From positions 3,530,842 to 3,594,841 of the forward strand of contig CP096135.1 in the NCBI GenBank assembly GCA_023213195.1: a stretch of 64,000 nucleotides of DNA, read 5' to 3'. The position numbers and the translations under genes were made by a program. Numbering within the stretch: position 1 is the first letter of the stretch; the number at the start of each line of letters is the position of its first letter. The notes beneath the pieces were generated by a model that saw nothing but the letters and a program-made list of their open reading frames with translations, was not told where the DNA came from and ran no database searches. The stretch is from Sphingobacteriales bacterium JAD_PAG50586_3. Lineage in GTDB: Bacteria > Bacteroidota > Bacteroidia > CAMBQF01. This document shows positions 9,303-18,506 of the stretch, piece after piece.

Positions 9303-10757
9303 ATGGGCGAACGCTTTAAAAAGCTATTACTTGTTACTACCGGGCCGCTGTTAGCACTGCTTATGGTGCTATTTGGCAACCTTACGCCCGGCAATATGCA
9401 ACCCACCTATATGGCGGCAATTACCATTTGGGTAGCCTGGTGGTGGATGACCGAAGCTATTACCATATCTGTAACGGCCCTGTTACCGTTTATACTTATT
9501 CCGCTGGCGGGCATTACCGACCCGCAAACCATTGCCCTGCAATACATGGATAAGGCCATATTCCTATTTTTGGGTGGATTTTTAATCTCTATAGCCATAG
9601 AAAAATGGGGATTACACAAGCGCTTATCTTTAGGCATACTGGCTAAAATAGGCAGCAGCCGTTCTAAGGTTTTGGCGGGTGTTATGCTGGTTACCTATTT
9701 AATATCCATGTGGATATCTAACACCGCCACCGTTTTAATGATGCTGCCTGCGGTGCTTGCCATTGTTAAACATTTACCCACCGAAGAAGATAGCAAAGGC
9801 TCGGCAAGGTTTTCTACGGGGCTGATGCTTGCCTTGGCTTATGCAGCAACCATTGGAGGAATGTCAACCTTAGTTGGAACGCCCACCAACACCATATTTT
9901 ACAGCTACTACAACAAAAACATAGAGCCCGATGGATTGAATTTTACCAACTGGTTTGTAGTTGGTTTCCCCGTTTCTATACTATTGCTGATAGCCGTATT
10001 TTTTATTTTACTGCTGATGTTCTCGGGCAGGAAGAAACACCCCTTAAACAAGCAGTTTTTTAAAGACCAATACAATACATTGGGCAAGGCAGTTGCCGAA
10101 GAAAAAATAATTGCTATACTGTTTGCCTCTACCGCACTGCTGTGGTTTACCCGCGCCGATATTGATTTCGGCTCGTTTACTTTTCAGGGTTGGGGCGATT
10201 TGGTAGGCGGAAACCCTCGCATGCATGATAGTACGGTATCTGTTATTATGGGGGCCTTGCTATTCCTTATCCCATCAAAAACCGATAAAGGTTCTACCCT
10301 ATTAGTAGCCGAAGATTTTAAGAAAGTCCCCTACTCTGTTTTGCTGTTGTTCGGCTCGGGTTTTGCGCTGGCAAAAGGCTTTGAACTTTCGGGCCTAAGT
10401 GCATGGCTGGCGGGTAATTTAGCTAACATTGGCACCCTGCATCCGTTGCTTATTATCTTTTGTATTGTAACTGTTGTCTGCATTATTAGCGAGCTTGCAT
10501 CTAACGTAGCCAGCATACAACTATCGCTACCCATTTTAGCATCGTTGTGTGCCAGTACAGGCCTGCCTGCTATGGAAATAATGTTGCCTGCAACACTCGC
10601 AGCATCTTTAGGGTTTATGCTTCCTGTAGCCACGGCAGCCAATACAATTGTGTATGGCAGTGGTTATATTAAATCGCCACAAATGGTGCGCGCCGGTTTC
10701 TGGGCCGACTTTTTTGGGATACTGATTATCAGTATATTGTGTTGGATATTGTTGTAA
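9303..10757 (+). CDS. DASS-family sodium:anion (dicarboxylate/sulfate) symporter
   Basis: An inner-membrane carrier of 484 residues with about eleven hydrophobic segments. The family sodium/substrate motif occurs as WISNTATVLMMLP (about residue 138), with a second, less canonical half-motif ELASNVASIQLSLP near residue 400. It probably takes up C4-dicarboxylates, citrate or a similar anion with Na+; the substrate cannot be chosen from sequence. The last 20 codons (10698-10757) are of special interest because two further degenerate copies lie downstream at 11729 and 12484. It is flanked by an AT-rich gene that looks foreign to it. Confidence 0.93.
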   Translation: MGERFKKLLLVTTGPLLALLMVLFGNLTPGNMQPTYMAAITIWVAWWWMTEAITISVTALLPFILIPLAGITDPQTIALQYMDKAIFLFLGGFLISIAIEKWGLHKRLSLGILAKIGSSRSKVLAGVMLVTYLISMWISNTATVLMMLPAVLAIVKHLPTEEDSKGSARFSTGLMLALAYAATIGGMSTLVGTPTNTIFYSYYNKNIEPDGLNFTNWFVVGFPVSILLLIAVFFILLLMFSGRKKHPLNKQFFKDQYNTLGKAVAEEKIIAILFASTALLWFTRADIDFGSFTFQGWGDLVGGNPRMHDSTVSVIMGALLFLIPSKTDKGSTLLVAEDFKKVPYSVLLLFGSGFALAKGFELSGLSAWLAGNLANIGTLHPLLIIFCIVTVVCIISELASNVASIQLSLPILASLCASTGLPAMEIMLPATLAASLGFMLPVATAANTIVYGSGYIKSPQMVRAGFWADFFGILIISILCWILL

Positions 10758-10813
10758 ATAATTATGAAATTTCTTACAAGTTCCTCAACATTAGCAGAAA
10801 CAATAAAGACGAT

Positions 10814-11695
10814 ATGGAAAATGAGTTAATCAGTAAATCAATACCTGTTATAATGCTTCTAGTATTAGGGATTATAGAAGCAATAGGAGGACTATACTTT
10901 AACGATAAGAGAACCAAAAATGATTGGACAATTGAATTGGTTAGCCTGCTCACTTTACCAACTATTGTACAACCTGCAATTTTTATTTTAACTATTTGGA
11001 TTGGCAAAACCTGGCTGCCCCAATACGAAGATTACTTTGTAAATTTAGCAATAGGTTGGCAAATTTTAGCATTTTTAGTTTTAGATGATATGACACAGTA
11101 TTGGTGGCACAGGCTTTCGCATTCTAATAGAATGATGTGGAAATTGCACAGGCCGCACCATGTTGTTGAAGAAATGGGAGTACTTGTAACTTACCGCAAC
11201 GCCATACTTTATTATGCTTTTATGCCCGGCATTTGGCTTTCGGCCTGTTTAATATTTTTAGGAATGGGATATGTGTACCTATTTTATTTACCAATTAAGT
11301 TAGCGGTGATTTTACTTGCACATAGCGAAACAAAGTGGGACAGATTCCTATATTCAAACAAATTACTAAGCCCCATTGCTTGGGTGGTTGAAAGAGTAAT
11401 TTCTACACCCAGTACACATTTTGCCCATCATGGCCTTACTGCCGAAGATGGAGTTTCTCACCCCAACGGAAATTATGGCAACTTACTTTTTATTTGGGAT
11501 ATGATTTTTGGTACGGCTAAGATAACAAGAAAATACCCCACAAAATTTGGTGCTTGGAATCAAATAAAGGAGCCATGGTATGTTCAATTATTATTCCCTC
11601 TAATTCGCTCAAAAAGACCAGAAAGCGAACTGCATTCTATAAGAACAAAAAACGATTACGACCCCTCTGTTGACTTTAAGGAATTTGATAGTTAA
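10814..11695 (+). CDS. Sterol desaturase / fatty acid hydroxylase superfamily protein
   Basis: A di-iron membrane oxygenase of 293 residues with the histidine boxes HRLSH, HRPHH and HFAHHG, plus four or more hydrophobic segments. The ATG at 10814 (MENELISKS) is preferred; a longer frame from 10739 would overlap the transporter gene and adds an unlikely N-terminus. It would hydroxylate or desaturate a lipid or isoprenoid substrate in the inner membrane. Base composition is clearly more AT-rich than the transporter upstream, and the gene sits between two copies of the transporter's 3' end, so it was probably acquired. Confidence 0.88.
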   Translation: MENELISKSIPVIMLLVLGIIEAIGGLYFNDKRTKNDWTIELVSLLTLPTIVQPAIFILTIWIGKTWLPQYEDYFVNLAIGWQILAFLVLDDMTQYWWHRLSHSNRMMWKLHRPHHVVEEMGVLVTYRNAILYYAFMPGIWLSACLIFLGMGYVYLFYLPIKLAVILLAHSETKWDRFLYSNKLLSPIAWVVERVISTPSTHFAHHGLTAEDGVSHPNGNYGNLLFIWDMIFGTAKITRKYPTKFGAWNQIKEPWYVQLLFPLIRSKRPESELHSIRTKNDYDPSVDFKEFDS

Positions 11696-11728
11696 ATCCG
11701 TTTATAGCATACCTTAGAACTAAAACTG

Positions 11729-11788
11729 TTCTAGGCCGACTTTATCGGGATATTGATTATTAGCGTGCTTTGTTGGTTATTGTTGTAG
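11729..11788 (+). pseudogene. Degenerate second copy of the DASS transporter 3' end
   Basis: Sixty bases that translate, in frame, as F-stop-ADFIGILIISVLCWLLL-stop, against FWADFFGILIISILCWILL-stop in the intact gene at 10698-10757. Most differences are synonymous or conservative, so this was once coding sequence of a diverged homologue and not a recent copy. One TGG has become TAG. The similarity starts abruptly at the TTC codon. Confidence 0.8.
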
Positions 11789-11800
11789 TAGCAGCTAGCT

Positions 11801-11827
11801 TGTCATGCTGAACTTGATTCGGGATCT
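11801..11827. repeat. 27-bp inverted repeat, left copy
   Basis: Begins TGTCATGCTGAACTTG and ends GATTCGGGATCT. It is the inverse of 12947-12973 with two mismatches. The pair encloses the HIUase-like gene, the third transporter tail and the small secreted-protein gene. Similar sequences are common dispersed repeats in this phylum. Confidence 0.65.
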
Positions 11828-11960
11828 GTAGAAAACTATAAACCATTAGTAAATTAGGTTAAAAATTAATCTTTTAAAAACTATTACTGGAATTTTATGT
11901 TATTATTAAATAGAAAAAAATCTATGCTTTTTAAAAATTAAAAAAAATAAATATCAAAAA

Positions 11961-12371
11961 ATGAAAAAAGTTGCAGTTTTAATTTTTGCTATAGTAGCCT
12001 TTGCGCAATTGAGCTTAGCGCAAGAGACAAAGTATCAATTATCAAGTCATATTCTTGACATTACAACAGGCAAACCAGCTACAGATGTAAAAATTACTTT
12101 GTCAAAAAAAGACAATAAAGACAACTGGATAAAAGTAGATGAGAAAAATACCGATAGTAATGGCAGAATAAAAGATTTTTTAAAACAAGATGGAAAAGAT
12201 AATACAGGAATTTATAAATTAACATTCCACACAAGCCCATACTTTAAATCTCTTGGTTATAAATCGTTCTATCCATTTATAGAAGTAGTTTTTGAACTTG
12301 TTGACAATGAACATTACCACGTGCCCATTACTTTATCACCTTTTGGTTACTCAACATATAGAGGGAATTAA
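11961..12371 (+). CDS. uraH: Secreted hydroxyisourate hydrolase (transthyretin-like)
   Basis: 136 residues: a signal peptide (MKKVAVLIFAIVAFAQLSLA), then the transthyretin-like fold with N-terminal LSSHILDITTGKPATDVKI and C-terminal HYHVPITLSPFGYSTYRGN. The catalytic histidines and the terminal YRG motif of 5-hydroxyisourate hydrolases are present (N replaces the usual final S). It would hydrolyse 5-hydroxyisourate in the periplasm. No other purine catabolism gene is nearby. It is strongly AT-rich and lies in the cassette between the second and third transporter tails. Confidence 0.92.
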   Translation: MKKVAVLIFAIVAFAQLSLAQETKYQLSSHILDITTGKPATDVKITLSKKDNKDNWIKVDEKNTDSNGRIKDFLKQDGKDNTGIYKLTFHTSPYFKSLGYKSFYPFIEVVFELVDNEHYHVPITLSPFGYSTYRGN

Positions 12372-12483
12372 AAAAGCAATAACGCTTAACTACGATGCTG
12401 AGTAACCTGCTTAGTTGGAATATTTTTGCTGTGTTTAAGGTGCGTGCTACCTATAAATTGGGATTCTCAGCAGTTTTATAAGA

Positions 12484-12522
12484 ATACTGATTATTAGTGT
12501 ACTGTGTTGGGTGTTGCTATAA
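12484..12522 (+). pseudogene. Degenerate third copy of the DASS transporter 3' end
   Basis: Thirty-nine bases that translate as ILIISVLCWVLL-stop, matching ILIISILCWILL-stop of the intact gene. There are seven base differences, six silent or conservative third- or first-position changes. The upstream part of the tail is lost. It ends 2 bp before the stop of the next minus-strand gene. Confidence 0.75.
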
Positions 12523-12524
12523 GA

Positions 12525-12869
12525 TTAGCAAGGTTTTGAATATCTCCTCGGATTTTTAACCTTGCCAAACATTACACAATCCTTATCGTATATACCAATT
12601 AAGCAAATATATTTTTTGGTGTTTTTAACTATTTTAAAACCGATTGTTTCGGCAGGAAATATAAGTGTTAGCAGAGTATCCGACATTTCATATGTTCCTA
12701 AGTAATTTTTATTTTCTATAGGAAAATTATAAATGTACTTGCAGGTGCCGTCTTTCTTAAGATTTATCTCTGTATAGGAAAGCCCATCAGCGTTAATAAA
12801 ATTTGCTTTTATCTGGGCAGAAACATTAAAGCTTAATATAGCCAAAGCAATAATACAAATCCACTTCAT
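12525..12869 (-). CDS. Small secreted protein, unknown (lipocalin-like size)
   Basis: 114 residues with a signal peptide (MKWICIIALAILSFNVSAQ) followed by a beta-rich stretch (TEINLKKDGTCKYIYNF, NYLGTYEMSDTLLTLIFP). The pattern of one domain with G-T-Y and late C residues is reminiscent of small lipocalin-like proteins in this phylum, but I do not recognise the family. It is AT-rich and lies inside the 27-bp inverted repeat pair. Confidence 0.75.
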   Translation of the reverse strand: MKWICIIALAILSFNVSAQIKANFINADGLSYTEINLKKDGTCKYIYNFPIENKNYLGTYEMSDTLLTLIFPAETIGFKIVKNTKKYICLIGIYDKDCVMFGKVKNPRRYSKPC

Positions 12870-12946
12870 ATAAACATAAACGTAGAATTATCATTTAAAT
12901 TATATGATTGGAGATTACTTCTCAAGTAGCCGCAGAACCTAACATT

Positions 12947-12973
12947 AGATCCCGAATCAAGTTCGGGATGACA
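12947..12973. repeat. 27-bp inverted repeat, right copy
   Basis: Begins AGATCCCGAATCAAG and ends TTCGGGATGACA. It is the inverse of 11801-11827. It also folds on itself (ATCCCGAA with TTCGGGAT), so it may serve as a transcription terminator. Confidence 0.65.
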
Positions 12974-13032
12974 GTATCACCTTTTGTTTTAATTCAGCCC
13001 TCTCCACTAAAGACTAATCTAGTAAGTGTATA

Positions 13033-13576
13033 TTATCGTATTAGGAAATGACGTTGGTAGCGCTCTACAGGCAATCCCGTTTCATCTACCAGCCAGGGCA
13101 GCACCATTTTGCGCGGCACATTTACGGTTTCGGTAAGGGTGTGTTCAAAGGTGCCAAATACACGGTCCCAAAAGCGTACGGTTACCCCGTGGTTTTTTTT
13201 AGGGTTGCCAAAATGGTGGTAGAAATGATGCTTGCGGATAATCAATCCGTAGCCAATAAGTGGGGCGCGGGCGTGTAAACGCTTGTGGGTTATCTCATAG
13301 ATAAGATACATGCCTGCTACGCCGCTTGAAAACAGTATGCCATGCACAAAGTCTACTGCCAAGCCTACTATCAAAGAGAAAATAACCACGGCTGACAAGG
13401 AGGCCAGTAGTTTTTCCAAAACGGGGCGAAATAATTCCCCTGCCTGTGGTGGCGCAAATGCTCATCGGTAGCAGGGTTGTTAGCCCCTTTTTGTGCAGCA
13501 AAAAGCGATGGATAACGTATTCTAAAAAAGTCCAGAAAAGAATGCCGAGAATTAGTGCAATGAAATAAGTTATCAT
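13033..13576 (-). CDS. Fatty acid hydroxylase superfamily (CrtZ-like) protein, two frameshifts as read
   Basis: A membrane di-iron hydroxylase of about 180 residues with histidine clusters HRFLLH, HLRHHRQGN and HHFYHHFGNP and several hydrophobic segments. The layout resembles beta-carotene hydroxylase and related sterol-desaturase-fold enzymes; the substrate is unknown. The gene is read in pieces. One base is missing in the C-run at 13484-13487 (LHKKGANNPATDEHLRHH is restored), and one more in the T-run of TTTTTCC near 13416-13421 (YFAPFWKKLLASL is restored). No other carotenoid gene is near. Confidence 0.82.
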
Positions 13577-13675
13577 GACAGCGGTGTTTAATTAGGTAAG
13601 GAATTTTTAAAGTGTCATCAATAATAATGCCACTCCTACTGAGTTATTCCCCGCTCACCACCTAACGCCACGCCA

Positions 13676-15571
13676 CTACCCTCCTGCTAACTCATTCAGT
13701 TCTAACCAACGAAGGCCCTTGTTGTCTAAGGCATCAATAATCTCGCCTATACGGGCCGATGTTTTCATTATCTCTGCGTGGTCGGTAATGGTCATCATTT
13801 TGGCTTCCAGCTCTACCTTTTCTTTTTCCAGTGCAGGTATCTCTTTATCCAGTTGCTCCAGTTCGTATTTATCTTTAAAAGATAGTTTTACCTTAGGTTT
13901 TTCTAAACCTGCCTGTGCGGCTTTCTTCGCGGCGTTGGCAGCCTCGTTAGCTAAGCGACGTTGTTCTTTTTCGCGCTCGGCTAAATCGTTACGGTAGTCG
14001 GTGTAGTTGCCGTTAAAATCGCGGATAACACCATCGCCCTCAAAGATAAACAGGTGGTCGGCTACACGGTCCATAAAGTACCTATCATGCGACACGATAA
14101 TAATCACCCCGGGAAACTCACTTAAAAAGTCTTCCAACACGTTCAGGGTAATAATATCCAAATCGTTGGTAGGCTCATCCAGTATCAGCAGGTTTGGGTT
14201 TTTTATTAGGATGGTTAGCAGGTATAAACGGCGTTTTTCTCCACCGCTAAGTTTACTTACCTGTGTATAATGCTGCTCGTTAGGGAATAAGAAGCGGTTT
14301 AGCAGTTGTGATGCTGATAGCTTAGAACCATCAGCCATGGGAATAACATCTGCTATGTCCTTAACCACCTCTATCATGCGTTTATCCTCTTTAAACACCA
14401 TGCCTTTTTGCGAGTAGTAGCCCAGCACAATGGTTTCGCCCAGGTTTACTTTGCCGCTATCTGGTTCTTCCAGGCCTGCAATAATGTTTAACAGTGTAGA
14501 CTTACCTGCACCATTTTTACCAACAATACCAAGCCTTTCGCCTTTTCTAAAAGTGTAATCAAACCCTTTTAGCAGCACTAAATCATCATAATTTTTATAT
14601 ACTTTTTTAAGCTCGAGTATTTTGCCACCTATGCGGTTCATCTTAACCGATAATTCCACATTGGCATCGTCTAGCTTTTTGCTTGCATTTTTAGCAACAT
14701 CGTCAAACGCATCAACCCTCGATTTTGACTTAGTAGTACGTGCCTTAGGCTGGCGTTTAATCCAATCTAACTCCCGGCTATATAAGTTCTTTGCCTTTTC
14801 TAAGCTCTTCTGCTCGCTAAGTTCGCGTTCGGCTTTCTTCTCTAAATAGTATGCGTATTTGCCTTTATATTTATGGATGATGCCGTCTTCCAGTTCCAAA
14901 ATTTCATTACATACCGAATCAAGGAAATACCTGTCGTGGGTAACCATCAGCAGGGTCATGTTTGATGTTGAAAGGTAATCTTCCAGCCACTCAATCATAT
15001 CTATATCAAGGTGGTTGGTAGGCTCATCCAGAATAAGCAAATCGGGCTCATCAATTAGCACGCTGCACATGGCTACGCGCTTTTTTTGCCCACCCGACAA
15101 GGTGCTTACCTTAACATTTAACCTATCAATACTAAACTTGGCCAATAACGAGCGAAGCTTGGCATCAATATCCCAGGCCATCATGGCATCCATCTTGTCT
15201 GATGCCATTTGCAGCATTTTCTGGTTTATCTCGTTATCCTCGGCATGCTGCGCTTCGAGTGCATTCTCATACTCGCGCACGGCATTAAATATGGGGCTGT
15301 CCGTAGCTAATAAAGCCTCTATAATTGTTTTCTCGGGATCGAGCTTAGGGTCTTGGTCAAGAAACTCAATGCGGATGTCTTTACGTTGGGTAACCTGGCC
15401 ATTATCGGGTGTTTCTTTGCCAGCCAGTATTTTAAGCAGGGTGCTTTTCCCCGAGCCATTGCGCGCCACCAAAGCCACGCGCTGCCCTTTGTTAATGCCT
15501 ATAGTAAGATCAGTAAACAGGGGTTTTAGCCCGTACGACTTAGATAAATTTTCTCCTTGTAATAAATTCAT
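13676..15571 (-). CDS. ABC-F family ATPase (Uup-like), duplicated ABC domains
   Basis: 631 residues with two nucleotide-binding domains in one chain: Walker A GRNGSGKST-type (ARNGSGKSTLL) and GKNGAGKSTLL, signatures LSGGQ and LSGGE, Walker B LLILDEPTNHLDID and LLILDEPTNDLDI. There are no membrane segments. A charged linker lies between the domains, and a C-terminal coiled-coil region (about residues 540-630) is as in Uup. ABC-F proteins act on ribosomes or DNA. The ATG at 15571 (MNLLQGENLSKSYG) is chosen; the longer frame runs into a repeat tract. Confidence 0.93.
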   Translation of the reverse strand: MNLLQGENLSKSYGLKPLFTDLTIGINKGQRVALVARNGSGKSTLLKILAGKETPDNGQVTQRKDIRIEFLDQDPKLDPEKTIIEALLATDSPIFNAVREYENALEAQHAEDNEINQKMLQMASDKMDAMMAWDIDAKLRSLLAKFSIDRLNVKVSTLSGGQKKRVAMCSVLIDEPDLLILDEPTNHLDIDMIEWLEDYLSTSNMTLLMVTHDRYFLDSVCNEILELEDGIIHKYKGKYAYYLEKKAERELSEQKSLEKAKNLYSRELDWIKRQPKARTTKSKSRVDAFDDVAKNASKKLDDANVELSVKMNRIGGKILELKKVYKNYDDLVLLKGFDYTFRKGERLGIVGKNGAGKSTLLNIIAGLEEPDSGKVNLGETIVLGYYSQKGMVFKEDKRMIEVVKDIADVIPMADGSKLSASQLLNRFLFPNEQHYTQVSKLSGGEKRRLYLLTILIKNPNLLILDEPTNDLDIITLNVLEDFLSEFPGVIIIVSHDRYFMDRVADHLFIFEGDGVIRDFNGNYTDYRNDLAEREKEQRRLANEAANAAKKAAQAGLEKPKVKLSFKDKYELEQLDKEIPALEKEKVELEAKMMTITDHAEIMKTSARIGEIIDALDNKGLRWLELNELAGG

Positions 15572-15901
15572 TATTAGTTGGTAGTTGATGGTTCGTAGTT
15601 GGTAGAAACCAAAACCGAAGAAGCCACAACAATTGTATTTGTTAGTACCTGTAATTTGCAAAGGTACGGATTTGATTGGCTGGTTAGCTGATTGGTTGAT
15701 TTGCTAATAGGACAATGCTAATAATTTAACAAATAGGTACTTAGAAACACAGATTAATAAACCACTCTGCTTATATCTACAGAAGCGTAATGTAGTTATA
15801 TATGTAGGCATCAAAAATACAGGTAGGTATGACATGCTATTACTTGGTTATGTATTAGTATTAAGGCGTACATTTATACCAACCCACAACAACTATCACA
15901 A
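15572..15901. other. Intergenic region with a short GTTGGTAGTT tract
   Basis: From 15572 to 15605 the words AGTTGGTAGTTGATGG and GTAGTTGGTAG repeat, similar in style to the tracts near crcB. A second tract, GGCTGGTTAGCTGATTGGTT, follows near 15680. The rest is AT-rich and must hold divergent promoters for the ABC-F and VIT genes, but I see no clear box. Confidence 0.4.
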
Positions 15902-16604
15902 ATGGTAACAATAGACAATTATTTAGACAGCCATTATATACACCGCAGCAATTGGTTGCGGGCGGCAGTGCTTGGGGCAAACGATGGAATAATTTCTATT
16001 TCAAGCCTTGCTATAGGCGTTGCAGCGGCCAGTACAACAAGAGAGCCCATTGTTTTAGCTACCGTGGCCGGTCTGGTAGCCGGGGCTTTATCTATGGCTG
16101 CCGGCGAATATGTTTCTGTAAGCTCGCAAACCGATACCGAAAAAGCCGACATTGAAAGGGAGATTAAAGAGCTGGCTGAAATGCCCGAAGAAGAACTAAA
16201 AATTTTAGCCCAGATATACGAAAAGCGCGGCCTGAAAAAAGAAACCGCCATGCAGGTAGCCATAGAGCTTACCGAGAAAGATGCCCTAGGAACCCACATG
16301 CGCGAAGAATTAGGCATTAATGAGATTAGCTAAGGCCAAACCTATACAAGCAGCCATAGCATCGGGCGCATCGTTTAGCGTTGGGGGACTGTTACCGCTT
16401 TTTGTAATACTTTTTGCCCCCGTAAAAGGCATGGAGTATTGGCTCTATGGCTCTACCATTATATTCTTAATTATACTAGGCACCACGGCGGCAAAAACCG
16501 GCGGCTCCAGCATACCAAAAGCCATAGCCCGCATTACTGTTTGGGGTACTATAGCCATGGTACTTTCTGCACTGGTGGGCTATCTTTTTGGGGTGAATGT
16601 GTAA
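15902..16604 (+). CDS. VIT1/CCC1-family iron/manganese transporter, frameshifted as read
   Basis: About 234 residues. The N-terminal half has LRAAVLGANDGIISISSLAIGVAAAS and MAAGEYVSVSSQTDTEKADI, the hallmark helices of the vacuolar-iron-transporter family, then the acidic cytoplasmic metal-binding helix pair. The C-terminal half has three more membrane helices (ASFSVGGLLPLFVILFAP onward). The frame breaks at 16330-16335: AGC-TAA-GGC. Removing one T restores EISKAKPIQAAIASG. The protein would export Fe2+/Mn2+ from the cytoplasm. Confidence 0.92.
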
Positions 16605-16746
16605 GCGGGAATTTTTCTGCCAATGACCTAACTAATTGTAAATAAGCATTGAACCTACCTAAGGTTATTAAATAATCAGCCTATATTAGTGCAATTGAAA
16701 ATTGGGGGACCTTACCTGACAGTATCTCCCTAGTTAATAATAATTT

Positions 16747-17327
16747 ATGAGTGAGAAGCCTTTTTTAAAAACCATATTCAACGAGCAAAACTTCAAAAAG
16801 AAGACCTGGAAGTTATTCTAAGTCAATATGAACGAATTGAATTTGCTAAGAATGACTTTTTTATTAAAGAAGGTTCTACTGCAAATTTCTATTATTTTAT
16901 AGAAAGTGGTTTTGCAAGGTCTTATGTAATAGATTTAGAAGGCAACGATATAAGCACCAAATTTTTCAGTTCAACTGATATTGTAATAGACTGGCACTCG
17001 TATTTTTTAAAAACTAAATGCCGAGAAAATATCCAAGCAATAACAGCTTGTGTTGCTTGGAAAATTACGTTTGAAAATTTCATGAAGTTGTTTAGCATAG
17101 AGGCTTTTAGAGAAGTTGGCCGCACGCGTTTGGTAAACAATTATTTTGAGTTAAAAAATCATTCGGTATCCATCATTGCCGACCCTGCAAAAGACAGATA
17201 TTTAAACCTGTTAAAATCTAAACCTGATATTATTCAGAATGTGCCATTAAAACAAATTGCAACATATTTAGGCATTACCGACACATCTTTAAGTAGAATC
17301 AGAAAAGAAATAGCAGACAATAAATGA
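16747..17327 (+). CDS. Crp/Fnr-family transcription regulator, frameshifted near the start
   Basis: About 193 residues. The N-terminal cyclic-nucleotide-binding-like barrel reads KNDFFIKEGSTANFYYFIESGFARSY, and the C-terminal winged helix reads LKQIATYLGITDTSLSRIRKEI. The ATG at 16747 leads into MSEKPFF only if the six-T run 16761-16766 is seven T; the corrected frame then continues FKNHIQRAKLQKEDLEVILSQYERIEFAKND. It overlaps the next gene by 4 bp (ATGA), so it probably controls that set. The whole 16.7-19.1 kb block is AT-rich compared with its surroundings. Confidence 0.88.
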
Positions 17328-18070
17328 ATATGCTAACCAATTACCTTGTTCCACAATGGATTTCAATAGCCTTTCTTATTGCAATTCCGGCACCATTTAT
17401 ATTAATTTCTCTATTTGTATACAGGGCAGCTAAAAAAACGCAGAATAAAATTGCGTTTCCTGCAACAGTTATATTTTTCATATTATACTTAGCTTATATT
17501 GCAATAGCTAGTTACTACGGCTGGTTTAGTCAGGTTTCTTTTCCACCAAAAGTACTGTTACTTAACACTTTCCCCTTTGCCTTATTACTTTTTATTATCA
17601 TACTAAACACAAAGGTTTATAAAACTATCTTAGCAAATTCTGCAATAGAAGATATTGTAAAACTGCATATTTTTCGTTTAATAGGTGTGTTTTTCATATT
17701 ACTAGCTATACACAATGCACTACCCAAGCCTTTTGCATTTATTGCCGGTATTGGAGATATGCTTACCGCCATTAGCAGTGTTTATGTTGCTAAAGCAATT
17801 AAAAATAAAAAAAGCTATGCTAAAAAGTTAACCTATTGGTGGAATATTTTTGGCGCAGTAGATATTCTATTTACAGCCATAGCAGCAAATGTTTTAACAA
17901 AAATGTCTATTGATACGGGTGTTATGGGCGTTGATACGTTAGCTGTATTTCCATTTTGCATCATTCCTGCATTTGCCCCACCAATAATTTTGTTCTTACA
18001 CCTTGGCTATTTTCAAAAAACTAAAATCTTTTTCAGTCTAAGTTGCTTTCTTGTCCTATGGCAAGAATGA
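17324..18070 (+). CDS. Integral membrane protein, seven predicted helices, unknown
   Basis: 248 residues, strongly hydrophobic with about seven membrane helices, basic loops (KNKKSYAKK) and no catalytic motif I can identify. The start ATG overlaps the stop of the Crp/Fnr gene, so the two are translationally coupled. The function may concern a signal handled by that regulator; this is inference from position only. Confidence 0.8.
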   Translation: MNMLTNYLVPQWISIAFLIAIPAPFILISLFVYRAAKKTQNKIAFPATVIFFILYLAYIAIASYYGWFSQVSFPPKVLLLNTFPFALLLFIIILNTKVYKTILANSAIEDIVKLHIFRLIGVFFILLAIHNALPKPFAFIAGIGDMLTAISSVYVAKAIKNKKSYAKKLTYWWNIFGAVDILFTAIAANVLTKMSIDTGVMGVDTLAVFPFCIIPAFAPPIILFLHLGYFQKTKIFFSLSCFLVLWQE

Positions 18071-18125
18071 GTGTATAGCACCATTCTACATTTGTACCAT
18101 AATTAATTCTTAAAACAAATTAAAA

Positions 18126-18473
18126 ATGGTACAGAAAAACGAATTTATGCTTGTGTTCAGATATGAACCCAACACCAACTATCAACCAACAGAAGTTGAA
18201 CTAAATGAAATGCATCAACAATGGGGTGCGTTTATTGGCAACATTGCCATACAAGAAAAGTTGGTCAGTACGCACCAATTAGGTTTTGAAGGTGTACAAA
18301 TCTCTTCAAACAAGTCAATTACCGAAGGTCTTTATGTTGCAAACAACCAAACCCTTGGTGGCAATATGGTTGTAAAAGCCAATACTATAAATGAGGCGGT
18401 AGAAATGGCAAAAAACTGCCCTATTCTATTGGTAGGAGGAACGGTTGAAGTAAGAGCTATTCAACCAATGTAA
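18126..18473 (+). CDS. YCII-related (DGPF-like) domain protein
   Basis: 115 residues with the ferredoxin-like YCII fold: MLVFRYEP near the N-terminus, a central helix pair, GLYVANN and a C-terminal PILLVGGTVEVRAIQPM. Members are small cytoplasmic proteins of unclear function, often near regulators or sigma factors. It lies in the AT-rich set headed by the Crp/Fnr gene, 55 bp after the membrane protein. Confidence 0.85.
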   Translation: MVQKNEFMLVFRYEPNTNYQPTEVELNEMHQQWGAFIGNIAIQEKLVSTHQLGFEGVQISSNKSITEGLYVANNQTLGGNMVVKANTINEAVEMAKNCPILLVGGTVEVRAIQPM

Positions 18474-18506
18474 AATAATTAACAAGAAAAATTGACTCAA
18501 CTTAAA

